A stretch of 64,000 bases of DNA, taken from positions 186,001 to 250,000 of the forward strand of contig CAVVGT010000003.1 of NCBI GenBank assembly GCA_963747775.1, written 5' to 3'. A model generated the notes under the pieces. The model did not search any database, had not been told where the DNA came from, and was given only the letters and a program-made list of their open reading frames with translations. Numbering within the stretch: the stretch's first letter is position 1; each line of letters starts with the position of its first letter. Shown piece by piece: positions 52,138-63,794 of the stretch. Position numbers and translations under genes: made by a program. The stretch is from JAGVSZ01 sp963747775 (GTDB lineage Bacteria; Pseudomonadota; Gammaproteobacteria; Burkholderiales; SG8-39).

Positions 52138-53277
52138 GTGTCCGTCGCGCCGTCGCCTGCCCTGCTCGCGCTCGCCGACGGATCGCTTTTTTCCGGACAC
52201 TCCATCGGCGCCGCGGGCGTCACCATTGGCGAGGTGGTGTTCAACACCGCGATCACGGGCTACCAGGAGATCCTGACCGATCCCTCGTACTGCGAGCAGA
52301 TCGTCACGCTCACCTATCCGCACATCGGCAACACCGGGGTGAACGACGAGGACGACGAGTCCTCGCGGCCTCACGCCGCCGGGCTCGTCGTGCGCGACGT
52401 GCCGTTGCGCGCGTCGAGCTGGCGGGCGCAGCGGACCTTGCCGGAATTCCTGCAGTCGCACGGCGTTATCGCGATCGCCGGCATCGATACGCGGCGGCTC
52501 ACGCGCCTGCTGCGCGAGAAGGGCGCGCAGAACGGTTGCATCATGGCCGGGCGCGTCGTGCCGGCGGAAGCGCTCGCGAACGCGCGCGCGTTTCCGGGGC
52601 TCGCCGGAATGGACCTCGCCAAGGTCGTCACCGCAACGCGTCCCTACGAGTGGACCGAGGGCTCGTGGCAGCTCGGCAAGGGATTCGCGAAGCCGCGACG
52701 GCCGCGGTTTCGCATCGCCGCCTACGACTACGGCGTGAAACGCAACATCCTGCGGATGCTCGTCGATCGCGAGTGCGCGGTCACCGTCTACCCGGCGCAA
52801 ACCCCGGCTGCGGAAGTGCTCGCGGCGAAACCGGACGGCGTCTTCCTCTCGAACGGCCCGGGCGATCCGGAGCCCTGCGAGTACGCGATCGAGGCGATCG
52901 GCCGGATCCTCGACACGACGCGCATCCCGGTCTTCGGGATCTGCCTCGGGCACCAGCTGATGGGTCTCGCGTCCGGCGCCCGGACCCTGAAGATGAAGTT
53001 CGGCCATCACGGCGCGAACCATCCGGTAAAAGACCTCGACACCGGCCAGGTGATCATCACGAGCCAGAACCACGGGTTCGCGGTGGATCCCGCGACGCTC
53101 CCGCCGACGCTGCGGCCGACCCACGTCTCGCTCTTCGACGGCAGCCTGCAGGGACTCGCCCGCACCGACCGGCCAGCGTTCTGCTTCCAGGGCCATCCCG
53201 AAGCGAGCCCCGGGCCGCACGACGTCGGCTACCTGTTCGACCGCTTCGTGAACCTGATGGAAGCGCGTCGTGCCTAA
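52138..53277 (+). CDS. carA: carbamoyl-phosphate synthase small subunit
   Basis: A 379-residue glutaminase subunit starting at GTG. The N-domain has LADGSLFSGHSIG and NTAITGYQEILTDPSY. The class I glutamine amidotransferase domain shows FLSNGPGDPEP, the nucleophile Cys in IFGICLGHQLMG and the His/Glu in FQGHPEASPGPHD. It supplies ammonia from glutamine to CarB for arginine and pyrimidine synthesis. Its end overlaps the carB GTG by eight bases. Confidence 0.96.
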   Translation: MSVAPSPALLALADGSLFSGHSIGAAGVTIGEVVFNTAITGYQEILTDPSYCEQIVTLTYPHIGNTGVNDEDDESSRPHAAGLVVRDVPLRASSWRAQRTLPEFLQSHGVIAIAGIDTRRLTRLLREKGAQNGCIMAGRVVPAEALANARAFPGLAGMDLAKVVTATRPYEWTEGSWQLGKGFAKPRRPRFRIAAYDYGVKRNILRMLVDRECAVTVYPAQTPAAEVLAAKPDGVFLSNGPGDPEPCEYAIEAIGRILDTTRIPVFGICLGHQLMGLASGARTLKMKFGHHGANHPVKDLDTGQVIITSQNHGFAVDPATLPPTLRPTHVSLFDGSLQGLARTDRPAFCFQGHPEASPGPHDVGYLFDRFVNLMEARRA

Positions 53278-56200
53278 GCGCAGCGACATCAGGACCATCC
53301 TGATCATCGGCGCCGGCCCGATCGTGATCGGACAGGCGTGCGAGTTCGACTACTCGGGCGCGCAAGCGTGCAAAGCGCTGCGGCAGGAGGGCTACAAGGT
53401 CATCCTGGTCAACTCGAACCCCGCGACCATCATGACCGACCCGGAGATGGCCGACGTGACCTACGTCGAGCCGATCACCTGGCAGATGGTGGCGCGGATC
53501 ATCGAGCGCGAGCGCCCCGACGCGTTGCTGCCGACGATGGGCGGACAGACCGGCCTCAACTGCGCGCTCGACCTCGCGCGCGAGGGCGTGCTCGAGAAGT
53601 TCGGCGTCGAGCTCATCGGCGCCTCGCGCGAGGCGATCGACAAGGCGGAGGACCGCGAGAAGTTCAAGCGCGCGATGGAGGCGATCGGGCTCGCCTGTCC
53701 GCGCTCGTCGCTCGCACACTCGCTCGAGGAGGCGATGCAGATCCAGGCCGGCATCGGGTTCCCGGTGGTGATCCGGCCGTCGTTCACGCTCGGCGGCTCC
53801 GGCGGCGGCATCGCCTACAACCGCGAGGAGTTCGTCGCGATCTGCGAGCGCGGCCTGGACGCCTCGCCCACCCACGAGCTGCTGATCGAGGAATCGGTGA
53901 TCGGGTGGAAGGAGTTCGAGATGGAGGTGGTCCGCGACCGCGCGGACAACTGCATCATCGTCTGCTCGATCGAGAACCTCGACCCGATGGGGGTGCACAC
54001 CGGCGATTCGATCACGGTTGCCCCGGCGCAGACCCTGACCGACAAGGAATACCAGCTGCTGCGCGACGCCTCGATCGCGGTGCTGCGCGAAATCGGTGTG
54101 GACACCGGCGGCTCGAACGTGCAGTTCGCGATCAGCCCCGTCGACGGGCGCATGCTCGTGATCGAAATGAACCCCCGCGTCTCGCGCTCTTCGGCGCTGG
54201 CGTCGAAGGCGACCGGGTTTCCGATCGCCAAGGTCGCGGCCAAGCTCGCGGTCGGCTACACGCTCGACGAACTCAAGAACGAGATCACCGGGGGCGCCAC
54301 GCCCGCGGCGTTCGAGCCGACGATCGACTACGTCGTCACGAAGATTCCGCGCTTCGCGTTCGAGAAGTTCCCCCTCGCGAACGATCGACTGACCACCCAG
54401 ATGAAGTCGGTCGGCGAGGTCATGGCGATCGGCCGCACCTTCCAGGAATCGTTCCAGAAGGCGCTGCGCGGCCTGGAGATCGGCGTCGACGGCCTGAACC
54501 AGAAAACCACCGACCGCGAGCGCATCGCACGCGAGCTCGGCGCGCCCGGCCCGGAGCGCATTTTTTACGTCGGCGACGCGTTCGAGAACGGCTTCACGTT
54601 CGACGAAATCCATCAGCTCACGCGCATCGATCCCTGGTTCCTCGCGCAGATCGAGGACATCGTGCGCACCGAGATGGCGCTCGACGATCGCGCGCTCGAC
54701 GGCGTCGACGCGGACGAGCTGCGGGTGCTCAAGCGCAAGGGATGGTCGGACCGCCGGCTCGCCAAGCTCTTCGCCACGACCGAAGACGCAGTGCGCGCCC
54801 GGCGCCACGCGCACGGCATCCGGCCGGTGTTCAAGCGCGTGGACACCTGCGCGGCCGAGTTTGCGACCAACACCGCCTACCTGTACTCGACCTACGAGGA
54901 GGAATGCGAGGCGGCGCCGACGGACCGCAAGAAGATCATGGTGCTCGGCGGCGGGCCGAACCGGATCGGGCAGGGGATCGAGTTCGACTACTGCTGCGTG
55001 CACGCCGCCTTCGCGCTGCGCGAGGACGGGTTCGAGACCATCATGGTCAACTGCAACCCGGAGACCGTCTCGACCGACTACGACACCTCCGACCGGCTCT
55101 ACTTCGAGCCGCTTACGCTCGAGGACGTGCTCGAGATCGTGCACGTGGAGAAACCGGCCGGCGTGATCGTGCAGTTCGGCGGGCCAGACGCCCCTCAAGC
55201 TGGCGCACGACCTGGAGCGGTACGGGGTGCCGATCATCGGCACCTCGCCCGACATGATCGACGCCGCCGAGGACCGCGAGCGCTTCCAGAAGCTCCTGCA
55301 CAAGCTCGATCTCAAGCAACCGCCCAATCGCGCCGCGCGCGATCCGGTCGAGGCGATCCGGCTCGCCGAGGAGATCGGCTACCCGCTGGTCGTGCGCCCG
55401 AGCTACGTGCTGGGTGGCCGCGCGATGGAGATCGTCCAGGCGCAGGACGAGCTCGAGCGCTACATGCGCGAGGCGGTCAAGGTCTCGAACGAATCGCCGG
55501 TGCTGCTCGACCGGTTCCTGAGCGACGCGATCGAGGTCGACGTCGACGCGCTCTCCGATGGCACGGACGTGCTGATCGGCGGGGTCATGGAGCACATCGA
55601 ACAGGCCGGCGTGCACTCCGGCGACTCGGCGTGCTCGCTGCCGCCGTACTCGATCCCGGCGCACGTCGAGCGCGAGCTGCGCAAGCAGACCGTCGCGCTC
55701 GCGCGGGGACTGAGCGTGGTGGGCCTGATGAACGTGCAGTTCGCCATCCAGCGCAGCGAGGTCTACGTCCTGGAGGTGAACCCGCGCGCCTCGCGCACCG
55801 TGCCGTTCGTCTCGAAAGCGACCGGAGTCCCGCTCGCGAAGATCGCCGCGCGCTGCATGTCGGGCCGCAGCCTGCGGGAGCAGGGCGTCGGCGGCGAAGT
55901 GCTCCCGCCGTATTTCTCGGTCAAGGAGGCGGTGTTCCCGTTCAACAAGTTTCCGGGCGTCGACACGATCCTCGGGCCCGAGATGCGCTCGACCGGGGAA
56001 GTGATGGGCGTCGGCAACCTTTTCGGCGAAGCGTTCATCAAGTCGCAGATCGCCGCCGGCGCTCGGCTGCCGCAGCGCGGGAAGGTGTTCGTGTCGGTGC
56101 GCAACGCGGACAAGTCGGCAGCGATGGAGATCGGACGCGCGCTGCACGAGCTCGGTTTCGAGCTCGTCGCCACCCGCGGGACCGGCGCCGCACTCGCTGC

Positions 56201-56483
56201 CCAGGGGCTCCCGGTCGCCATCGTCAACAAGGTGACGGAGGGCCGGCCGCACATCGTCGACATGCTCAAGAACGGCCAAATCGCGTTGATCGTCAACACG
56301 GTGGAGGCGAGCCGGAACGCGATCGCGGATTCGCGCTCAATCCGGACGACCGCGGTGCAGAGTCGCATCCCCTTCTTCACCACGGTCGCCGGGGCCCGTG
56401 CCGCCTGCGTCGGGCTGCGCCACCTGCACTCCCTGACGCCCTACGATCTGCAGGGCTTGCATCGCCGCCTCAAGGCTGCGTAA
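53270..56483 (+). CDS. carB: carbamoyl-phosphate synthase large subunit, frameshifted
   Basis: CarB makes carbamoyl phosphate from bicarbonate, ammonia and two ATP. The first part (GTG 53270 to about 55184) has the first ATP-grasp half (IGAGPIVIGQACEFDYSG, RPSFTLGGSGGG). The second half runs in the next frame: RPSYVLGGRAMEIVQ, and the MGS-like allosteric domain ending LQGLHRRLKAA. At 55181-55190 the bases GGGCCAGACG replace the expected GGGCAGACG (Gly-Gln-Thr of VQFGGQTPLK), so one extra C shifts the frame. Everything on both sides is conserved, and the gene is needed for pyrimidines, so sequence error is the likelier cause. Confidence 0.93.
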
Positions 56484-56521
56484 CATTCCCATTGCGGCCC
56501 GACGACGGGGCCGCTGACCCC

Positions 56522-56551
56522 GCCCCGGCGCCCCGCCGGGGCGCGTCTTTT
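56522..56551 (+). terminator. terminator-like stem just upstream of greA
   Basis: GCCCCGGCG-CCC-CGCCGGGGC (56522-56542), a perfect nine-base-pair stem, is followed by GCGTCTTTT. It stands between carB and greA, 12 bases before the greA ATG, so it could end carAB transcription or attenuate greA. Confidence 0.6.
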
Positions 56552-56562
56552 GGATCCCGAAA

Positions 56563-57039
56563 ATGAGCAAGGTGCCACTGACCGTTCACGGTGCGGCGTT
56601 GCTGAAATCCGAGCTGCAGAGGCTCAAGACGGTCGACCGCCCGGCGATCATCCAGGCGATCGCGGAGGCGCGCTCGCACGGCGACCTGTCCGAGAACGCG
56701 GAGTACGCGGCCGCCAAGGAGCGGCAGAGCTTCATCGAGGGCCGCATCGCAGAGGTGGAGGGCAAGCTCGCCAACGCGCAGGTGATCGACCCGAAGCTGA
56801 TCGACGCCGACGGACGCTGCGTGTTCGGCGCGACAGTCGGCCTTGAGGACGCAGACTCGGGGGACGCGGTCAGCTACCAGATAGTCGGCGAGGACGAAGC
56901 CGACATCAAGCAGCGCAAGATTTCGATCACCTCCCCGATCGGCCGCGCGCTGATCGGGAAGTACCCGGGCGACGCGGTCGAGGTTCAGACGCCCGGGGGC
57001 ATCCGCGCCTTCGAGATCGTGGATGTGAAGTACGACTGA
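56563..57039 (+). CDS. greA: transcription elongation factor GreA
   Basis: A 158-residue GreA. The N-terminal coiled coil carries the acidic tip and HGDLSENAEYAAAKERQSFIEGRI, with the catalytic DLSENAEY motif. The C-terminal FKBP-like domain has ISITSPIGRALIGKYPGDAVEV. It stimulates transcript cleavage in backtracked RNA polymerase. The carAB-greA order is conserved in betaproteobacteria. Confidence 0.96.
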   Translation: MSKVPLTVHGAALLKSELQRLKTVDRPAIIQAIAEARSHGDLSENAEYAAAKERQSFIEGRIAEVEGKLANAQVIDPKLIDADGRCVFGATVGLEDADSGDAVSYQIVGEDEADIKQRKISITSPIGRALIGKYPGDAVEVQTPGGIRAFEIVDVKYD

Positions 57040-57051
57040 TCCCCCGCGCTT

Positions 57052-57432
57052 TTATCGCGACCGGATCTTCGCGCGGCGCGGCGTCCGGCGCGGGCCAGAC
57101 GGCTTGGCGCGGGCCGGGCGCCGGCGCCTGAGGGCCGGCGCCTTTTCCACGATCTCCGGGGGTCTTTCGCGATAGACGACCAGCACCTTTCCGATGTGCT
57201 GGACCGGGGCGCTGGCAGTGGCCGCACACACTTCGCCGAGCAACGCGTCCCGGGCATCGCGTGCCGCGCCCATCACCCGGATCTTGATCAGCGCGTGGGT
57301 GGCGAGCGCGCGCTCGATCTCGCGGACGACGGAGGCGGTGAGCCCGGCCTCACCGACCAGGACCACCGGCTTGAGCCGGTGCGCCCGACCCTTCAGCGAC
57401 TGCCGCTCGGCCGGCGTAAGCTCTTTTGGCAA
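57052..57432 (-). CDS. yhbY: CRS1/YhbY RNA-binding protein
   Basis: A 126-residue protein with the CRM domain: LTPAERQSLKGRAHRLKPVVLVGEAGLT at the start, then ALATHALIKIRVMG and IGKVLVVYRE. It has a long Arg/Lys/Pro-rich tail. TTG 57432 is the likely start: GGGAG lies eight bases upstream and (M)PKELTPAERQ matches the family. YhbY associates with the 50S subunit precursor. It is divergent from rlmE, with 37 bases between. Confidence 0.88.
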   Translation of the reverse strand: MPKELTPAERQSLKGRAHRLKPVVLVGEAGLTASVVREIERALATHALIKIRVMGAARDARDALLGEVCAATASAPVQHIGKVLVVYRERPPEIVEKAPALRRRRPARAKPSGPRRTPRRAKIRSR

Positions 57433-57469
57433 TTGAAATTCTCCCGTTCGCCCCGATTCTAGCCGGCAG

Positions 57470-58084
57470 ATGGCCCGCAGCAAATCCAGCCAGGCCTGGC
57501 TCAAGCGCCACGTCAACGACCCGTACGTGCACCGCGCCCAAGCGCTCGGCTACCGCTCGCGCGCCGCGTTCAAGCTGCTCGAGATCGAGGCGCGGGACAG
57601 GCTGTTCGCCCGCGGCCAGGTGGTCGTGGATCTCGGCGCGGCACCGGGCGGCTGGTCGCAGGTGGCGGCGGAGAAGGTCGGCCCCGGCGGCCGGGTGATC
57701 GCGCTCGACATGCTGGAGATGGCGCCGCTCCCGGGGGTCGCGTTCATCCAGGGCGACTTCACGACCGAGGCGGGGCTCGCGTCCCTCCAGCGCGAGCTCG
57801 CGGGCGCGACGGTCGACGTGGTCTTGTCCGATATGGCGCCGAATCTCTCGGGCATTGCCGCGACGGACCAGGTGCGCAGCCTGGCGCTTTGCGAACTTGC
57901 GATTGCGTTCGCGCTCGAACACCTCGGGTCGGGCGGCACGCTGGTGATGAAGGGTTTCCAGGGCGCGGGGTTTCCGGAGCTGCTGGCGCAGATGCGGCGC
58001 GAGTTCGCCACCGTCGCGTCGCGCAAGCCCGACGCATCGCGGAACCAATCGAGCGAGATGTACTTGCGGGCCCGTCGGCGATAG
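57470..58084 (+). CDS. rlmE: 23S rRNA (uridine-2'-O) methyltransferase RlmE
   Basis: A 204-residue FtsJ-family enzyme that methylates U2552 of 23S rRNA. It shows SSQAWLKRHVNDPYVHRAQ, the SAM motif VVDLGAAPGGWSQVA, the catalytic Asp in DVVLSDMAPNLSG and Lys in LVMKGFQG, and the end RNQSSEMYLRARR. The stop lies inside the first copy of a 16-base tandem repeat. Confidence 0.95.
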   Translation: MARSKSSQAWLKRHVNDPYVHRAQALGYRSRAAFKLLEIEARDRLFARGQVVVDLGAAPGGWSQVAAEKVGPGGRVIALDMLEMAPLPGVAFIQGDFTTEAGLASLQRELAGATVDVVLSDMAPNLSGIAATDQVRSLALCELAIAFALEHLGSGGTLVMKGFQGAGFPELLAQMRREFATVASRKPDASRNQSSEMYLRARRR

Positions 58085-58112
58085 GGGCGCGTTGAAATAG
58101 GGGCGCGTCGAA
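58081..58112 (+). repeat. 16-base tandem duplication at the rlmE end
   Basis: ATAGGGGCGCGTTGAA (58081-58096) is followed directly by ATAGGGGCGCGTCGAA (58097-58112), one mismatch. The first copy contains the rlmE stop codon TAG. Confidence 0.85.
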
Positions 58113-58144
58113 CAATGGGGACACAGCACTCTTCTTTCTTGGAT

Positions 58145-58202
58145 CCCCTGATCCAGGGGCTCGCGAACCGTGCTTCCGTCCGGGTCGCGCGGTTCGCGAG
58201 CC
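58145..58202. repeat. nested inverted repeats between rlmE and ftsH
   Basis: A small stem CCCCTG-ATC-CAGGGG (58145-58159) adjoins a larger perfect one, GGCTCGCGAACCG (58158-58170) with CGGTTCGCGAGCC (58190-58202), separated by 19 bases. No T-run follows. It could be a terminator-like 3' structure, a binding site or a repeat element. Confidence 0.7.
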
Positions 58203-58339
58203 TGAATTCCTTTCGAGGCATGTTGCGGTTTCTGCGGGGCTTTTCCCTACGTCGGGCGTCCCCTTTTGAGCGTAGAATCGCTCGTCAACGCGAGTCCCGA
58301 GGGAAGCTCCGGGGCGGCGGCTGAGTCAAAGGAGTTCAA

Positions 58340-60220
<1,881 letters not shown>

Positions 60221-60237
60221 GCCGTACGGAAACGCGA

Positions 60238-60270
60238 GCCCGCAGGCGCATGCCTGCGGGCTTTTTTCTT
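60238..60270 (+). terminator. rho-independent terminator after ftsH
   Basis: GCCCGCAGGC-GCAT-GCCTGCGGGC (60238-60261), a perfect ten-base-pair stem, is followed by TTTTTTCTT. It separates ftsH from folP; the folP ATG is only 20 bases past the stem, so folP needs read-through or another promoter. Confidence 0.9.
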
Positions 60271-60280
60271 TGAGGGGGAA

Positions 60281-61114
60281 ATGGCGAACACCCTGCGCTG
60301 CGGCCGTTTCCGCCTCGCGCTCGACCGCCCCCTCGTCATGGGCGTGGTCAACGTCACACCCGACTCGTTCTACGACGGCGGACGGCATGCGTCGACCGCC
60401 GCCGCGATCGCGCACGCCCGGTGGCTGGTGGAGGAGGGGGCCGATCTTCTCGACGTCGGCGGCGAGTCGAGTCGGCCGGGATCCGAGGCGGTGTCGCTCG
60501 ACGAAGAACTGGCGCGCGTGCTTCCCGTCCTCGACGGGCTGCGGGACCTCGAGGTGCCGATTTCGGTCGACACGACCAAGCCCGGCGTCATGCGTGGCGT
60601 GGTCGCGGCGGGCGCCGCGATGATCAACGACATCACCGCGCTCGGGGCGCCCGGGGCGCTCGAAGCGGTCGCCGCGAGCGATGCTGCGGTGTGCCTGATG
60701 CACATGCGCGGCGAGCCGAAGACGATGCAGGCGGACCCCGTGTACGCGGACGTGGTCGCCGAGGTGCGCGACTTCCTCGCGGCGCGCGTTGCGGCGTGCG
60801 TCGCCGCGGGAATCCCGCGCGATCGCATCACGATCGATCCGGGCTTCGGCTTCGGCAAGACACTCGAGCACAATCTCGCGCTGCTGCGCCGCCTGGACGC
60901 GGTTGCGACGCTCGGCGTGCCCGTGCTCGCCGGCTGGTCGCGCAAGTCGAGCCTCGGCCGGATCACGGGACGCGGCCCGGAGGAAAGGTTGGCGTCGAGC
61001 CTCGCGGCGGCGCTAATCGCGGTGCAGCACGGCGCTAGACTTGTGCGGGTTCACGACGTCGCGGCGACGCGGGACGTTCTCGCCGTGCTCGACGCGGTGG
61101 AAGGACAGCGATGA
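60281..61114 (+). CDS. folP: dihydropteroate synthase
   Basis: A 277-residue TIM-barrel enzyme of folate synthesis that joins p-aminobenzoate to the pterin diphosphate; it is the sulfonamide target. Signatures are MGVVNVTPDSFYDGG (with the conserved Asn), DVGGESSRPGSE, LMHMRGEPKTMQ and IDPGFGFGKTLEHN. GAGGGGG precedes the ATG. The stop overlaps the glmM start. Confidence 0.95.
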   Translation: MANTLRCGRFRLALDRPLVMGVVNVTPDSFYDGGRHASTAAAIAHARWLVEEGADLLDVGGESSRPGSEAVSLDEELARVLPVLDGLRDLEVPISVDTTKPGVMRGVVAAGAAMINDITALGAPGALEAVAASDAAVCLMHMRGEPKTMQADPVYADVVAEVRDFLAARVAACVAAGIPRDRITIDPGFGFGKTLEHNLALLRRLDAVATLGVPVLAGWSRKSSLGRITGRGPEERLASSLAAALIAVQHGARLVRVHDVAATRDVLAVLDAVEGQR

Positions 61115-62457
61115 GCAGGAAATACTTCGGTACCGACGGCATTCGCGGGCGGGTCGGGGATGCCCCGATCACGCCCGAATTCGTGCTGCGCCTCGGATTC
61201 GCCGCCGGGGAGGTGCTTGCACGGAGCCTCAGCGGGCACGATCGTCCTGCGGTCCTCATCGGCAAGGACACGCGCGTCTCCGGCTACATGCTCGAGGCGG
61301 CGCTCGAGTCGGGGTTCGCGGCCGCCGGGGTCGACGTCATGCTCTGCGGCCCGATGCCGACGCCGGCCGTCGCTTACCTCACGCGCGCACTGCGACTTTC
61401 GGCGGGGATCGTGATCAGCGCCTCGCACAACCCGTACGCCGACAACGGTATCAAGTTCTTCTCGGCGGACGGAGGGAAACTGCCCGACGCGGTGGAGCAC
61501 GAGATCGAGGCTGCGCTGGAACGCCCGCTCATGTGCCGGCCCTCGGCCGAGCTCGGCAAGGCGCGGCGCATCGACGACGCGGCCGGGCGCTACATCGAGT
61601 TCTGCAAGAGCACGTTTCCCAACGCACTCGACCTGAAGGGCATGCGCATCGTGGTCGACTGCGCGCACGGGGCGGGTTACCACGTCGCGCCGCCCGTATT
61701 CCACGAGCTCGGCGCCGATGTTCACGCGGTCGGCGACGAGCCGAATGGATTCAACATCAACGACAGCGTCGGCGCGACCCATCCGCAGGCGCTTGCGGCC
61801 GCCGTCCGTGAGCACCGCGCCGACGTCGGGATCGCGCTGGATGGCGATGGCGACCGGCTGTTGATGTCCGATGCGTCCGGGCAGACGTACGACGGCGATC
61901 AGCTGCTGTACGTGATCGCCCGGCGACGCGCGCGGCGGGGCAGCCTCGCCGGCGTGGTGGGCACGCTGATGACCAACCTTGCGCTCGAGCGTGCGCTGGG
62001 CGAGCTCGGGGTGGGCTTCGCGCGCGCGAAGGTCGGCGACCGCTACGTCCTCGAGCTGCTGCACGAGAAGGGATGGGACCTGGGCGGGGAGAACTCCGGC
62101 CACATCATCTGTCTCGACAAGCACACGACCGGCGATGCCATCGTCTCGGCGTTGCAAGTGCTGGCAGCGGTGCGGGAGGAGGGCCGCGACCTCGCGGCGG
62201 TCGCCGGTACCCTGAGTCTCTACCCGCAGCGGCTGATAAACGTGCGCGTCGCGCGCGGCTTCGACTGGGAACGCGATGCGACGATCGGCCGGGCACGAGC
62301 CGAGGCGGCGCAGCGGCTCGGGCAACGCGGCCGCCTGCTGCTCCGGGCGTCCGGCACCGAACCCGTGCTGCGGGTGATGGTGGAGGGCGAGGACGAGGCG
62401 GAGGTCGCCGCCGTCGTGACCGAATTGGCGGCGCGCGTCGAGCAGGCCGCTGCCTGA
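61111..62457 (+). CDS. glmM: phosphoglucosamine mutase
   Basis: A 448-residue alpha-D-phosphohexomutase. KYFGTDGIRGRVG begins the protein. The active phosphoserine lies in GIVISASHNPYADNGIKFF (near residue 103). The metal loop is ALDGDGDRLLM and the sugar loop GGENSGHIIC; RASGTEPVLRVMVEG binds phosphate. It converts glucosamine-6-P to glucosamine-1-P for peptidoglycan and LPS. It is translationally coupled to folP (ATGA). Confidence 0.96.
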   Translation: MSRKYFGTDGIRGRVGDAPITPEFVLRLGFAAGEVLARSLSGHDRPAVLIGKDTRVSGYMLEAALESGFAAAGVDVMLCGPMPTPAVAYLTRALRLSAGIVISASHNPYADNGIKFFSADGGKLPDAVEHEIEAALERPLMCRPSAELGKARRIDDAAGRYIEFCKSTFPNALDLKGMRIVVDCAHGAGYHVAPPVFHELGADVHAVGDEPNGFNINDSVGATHPQALAAAVREHRADVGIALDGDGDRLLMSDASGQTYDGDQLLYVIARRRARRGSLAGVVGTLMTNLALERALGELGVGFARAKVGDRYVLELLHEKGWDLGGENSGHIICLDKHTTGDAIVSALQVLAAVREEGRDLAAVAGTLSLYPQRLINVRVARGFDWERDATIGRARAEAAQRLGQRGRLLLRASGTEPVLRVMVEGEDEAEVAAVVTELAARVEQAAA

Positions 62458-62624
62458 AGCGCGCGAATCGGCGCGCGCACCGAGCCCGGCACATCGGCAG
62501 CGCGGATCCCCGAGAAGGCGGTCATTCGGAGGCCCCGCAAGGGTTGCCGCCGGAACGGCGAACGGCGTGCGAGCGGCGGACGGGTCCGCCGTCGGGAGGT
62601 GCGCCCCAACCGCATCGCTGCCGC

Positions 62625-62684
62625 CTGTCATGGGCGTTTCCCGTGACAGGCGGGCGTGTAACTTGGCTGTCACATCGGCTCACT
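62625..62684 (+). promoter_or_regulatory. putative Pho box cluster upstream of pstS
   Basis: The pstS leader carries several PhoB half-sites: CTGTCAT at 62625, GTGACAG (inverted CTGTCAC) at 62643, and GTGTAAC-TTGG-CTGTCAC at 62656-62673 in the 7-4-7 spacing of a Pho box. The first and second form an inverted CCTGTCA/TGACAGG pair. PhoB activation of pstSC is inferred from the match and the downstream genes. Confidence 0.6.
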
Positions 62685-62750
62685 ACACTCCGGTGACTGT
62701 TCGTTCGACCCCGAACCGACGCACCAGGAACGCGTGAAGAGGAGCCATCG

Positions 62751-63794
62751 ATGAGCTCGAGAGTTGCAGCCCTCCTATCCGGGATCGCGGCATACGCGAT
62801 CCTTGCCACCGTCGCTGTCGCCGCGGACATCACCGGCGCCGGCGCGACCTTTCCCTACCCGATCTACGCCAAGTGGGCCGAGGCCTACAAGAAGGCGACC
62901 GGCACCGGCCTGAACTACCAGTCGATCGGCTCGGGCGGCGGCATCAAGCAGATCCGCTCGAAGACGGTCGACTTCGGGGCGTCCGACATGCCGCTCAAGG
63001 CCGAGGAGCTGGCCAAGGATGGCATGATCCAGTTCCCCGCGATCATGGGCGGGGTGGTGCCCGTGGCGAATCTCGAAGGCATCGCACCCGGCGAGCTGAA
63101 GCTGACGGGACCGGTGCTGGCCGACATCTATCTCGGCAAGGTCAAGAAGTGGAACGACCCGGCCATCGCTGCGCTGAATCCTTCCGCGAAGCTACCCGGC
63201 ACCGACATCACGGTGGTGCATCGGGCCGACGGCTCGGGGACGACCTTCATCTTCACCAACTACCTATCGAAGGTGAGCGCCGACTGGAAGGCAAAGGTCG
63301 GCGAGAGCACGTCCGTATCCTGGCCGACGGGCATTGGCGGAAAGGGGAACGAGGGTGTCGCGGCCCAGGTGCAACGCCTCAAGGGCTCGATCGGGTACGT
63401 CGAGTACGCGTACGCGAAGCAGAACAAGATGGGCCACATGCAGATGAAGAACAAGAACGGGAACTTCGTGCAGCCGAGCGAGAGCAGCTTCCAGGCGGCG
63501 GCCGCGGGCGCCGACTGGAAGAACGCGCCGGGCTTCTACGAGATCCTGACCGACGAACCGGGCGCGGACAGCTGGCCGATCACGGGTGCGAGCTTCATCC
63601 TGATCCACAAGGCGCAGGCCGACCCGAAGCGGGCGCTCGACGTGCTGAGGTTCTTCCAGTGGTCGTTCAAGAACGGCGATAAGATGGCGTCCGAGCTGGA
63701 TTACGTGGCCATTCCGGACAGCGTCGTGGCGCTGATCGAGAGCGAGTGGAAGGCAAACGTCAAGGACCAGGGGGGCGCCGCGATCTGGAAATGA
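62751..63794 (+). CDS. pstS: phosphate ABC transporter substrate-binding protein
   Basis: A 347-residue periplasmic phosphate receptor with a signal peptide ending near AVAADITGAG. Phosphate-binding motifs are visible: GAGATFPYPIYAKW, NYQSIGSGGGIKQI, DFGASDMPL and VVHRADGSGTTFIFTNYL. It delivers phosphate to PstCAB. The stop overlaps the pstC start. Pho half-sites lie in its 293-base leader. Confidence 0.96.
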   Translation: MSSRVAALLSGIAAYAILATVAVAADITGAGATFPYPIYAKWAEAYKKATGTGLNYQSIGSGGGIKQIRSKTVDFGASDMPLKAEELAKDGMIQFPAIMGGVVPVANLEGIAPGELKLTGPVLADIYLGKVKKWNDPAIAALNPSAKLPGTDITVVHRADGSGTTFIFTNYLSKVSADWKAKVGESTSVSWPTGIGGKGNEGVAAQVQRLKGSIGYVEYAYAKQNKMGHMQMKNKNGNFVQPSESSFQAAAAGADWKNAPGFYEILTDEPGADSWPITGASFILIHKAQADPKRALDVLRFFQWSFKNGDKMASELDYVAIPDSVVALIESEWKANVKDQGGAAIWK

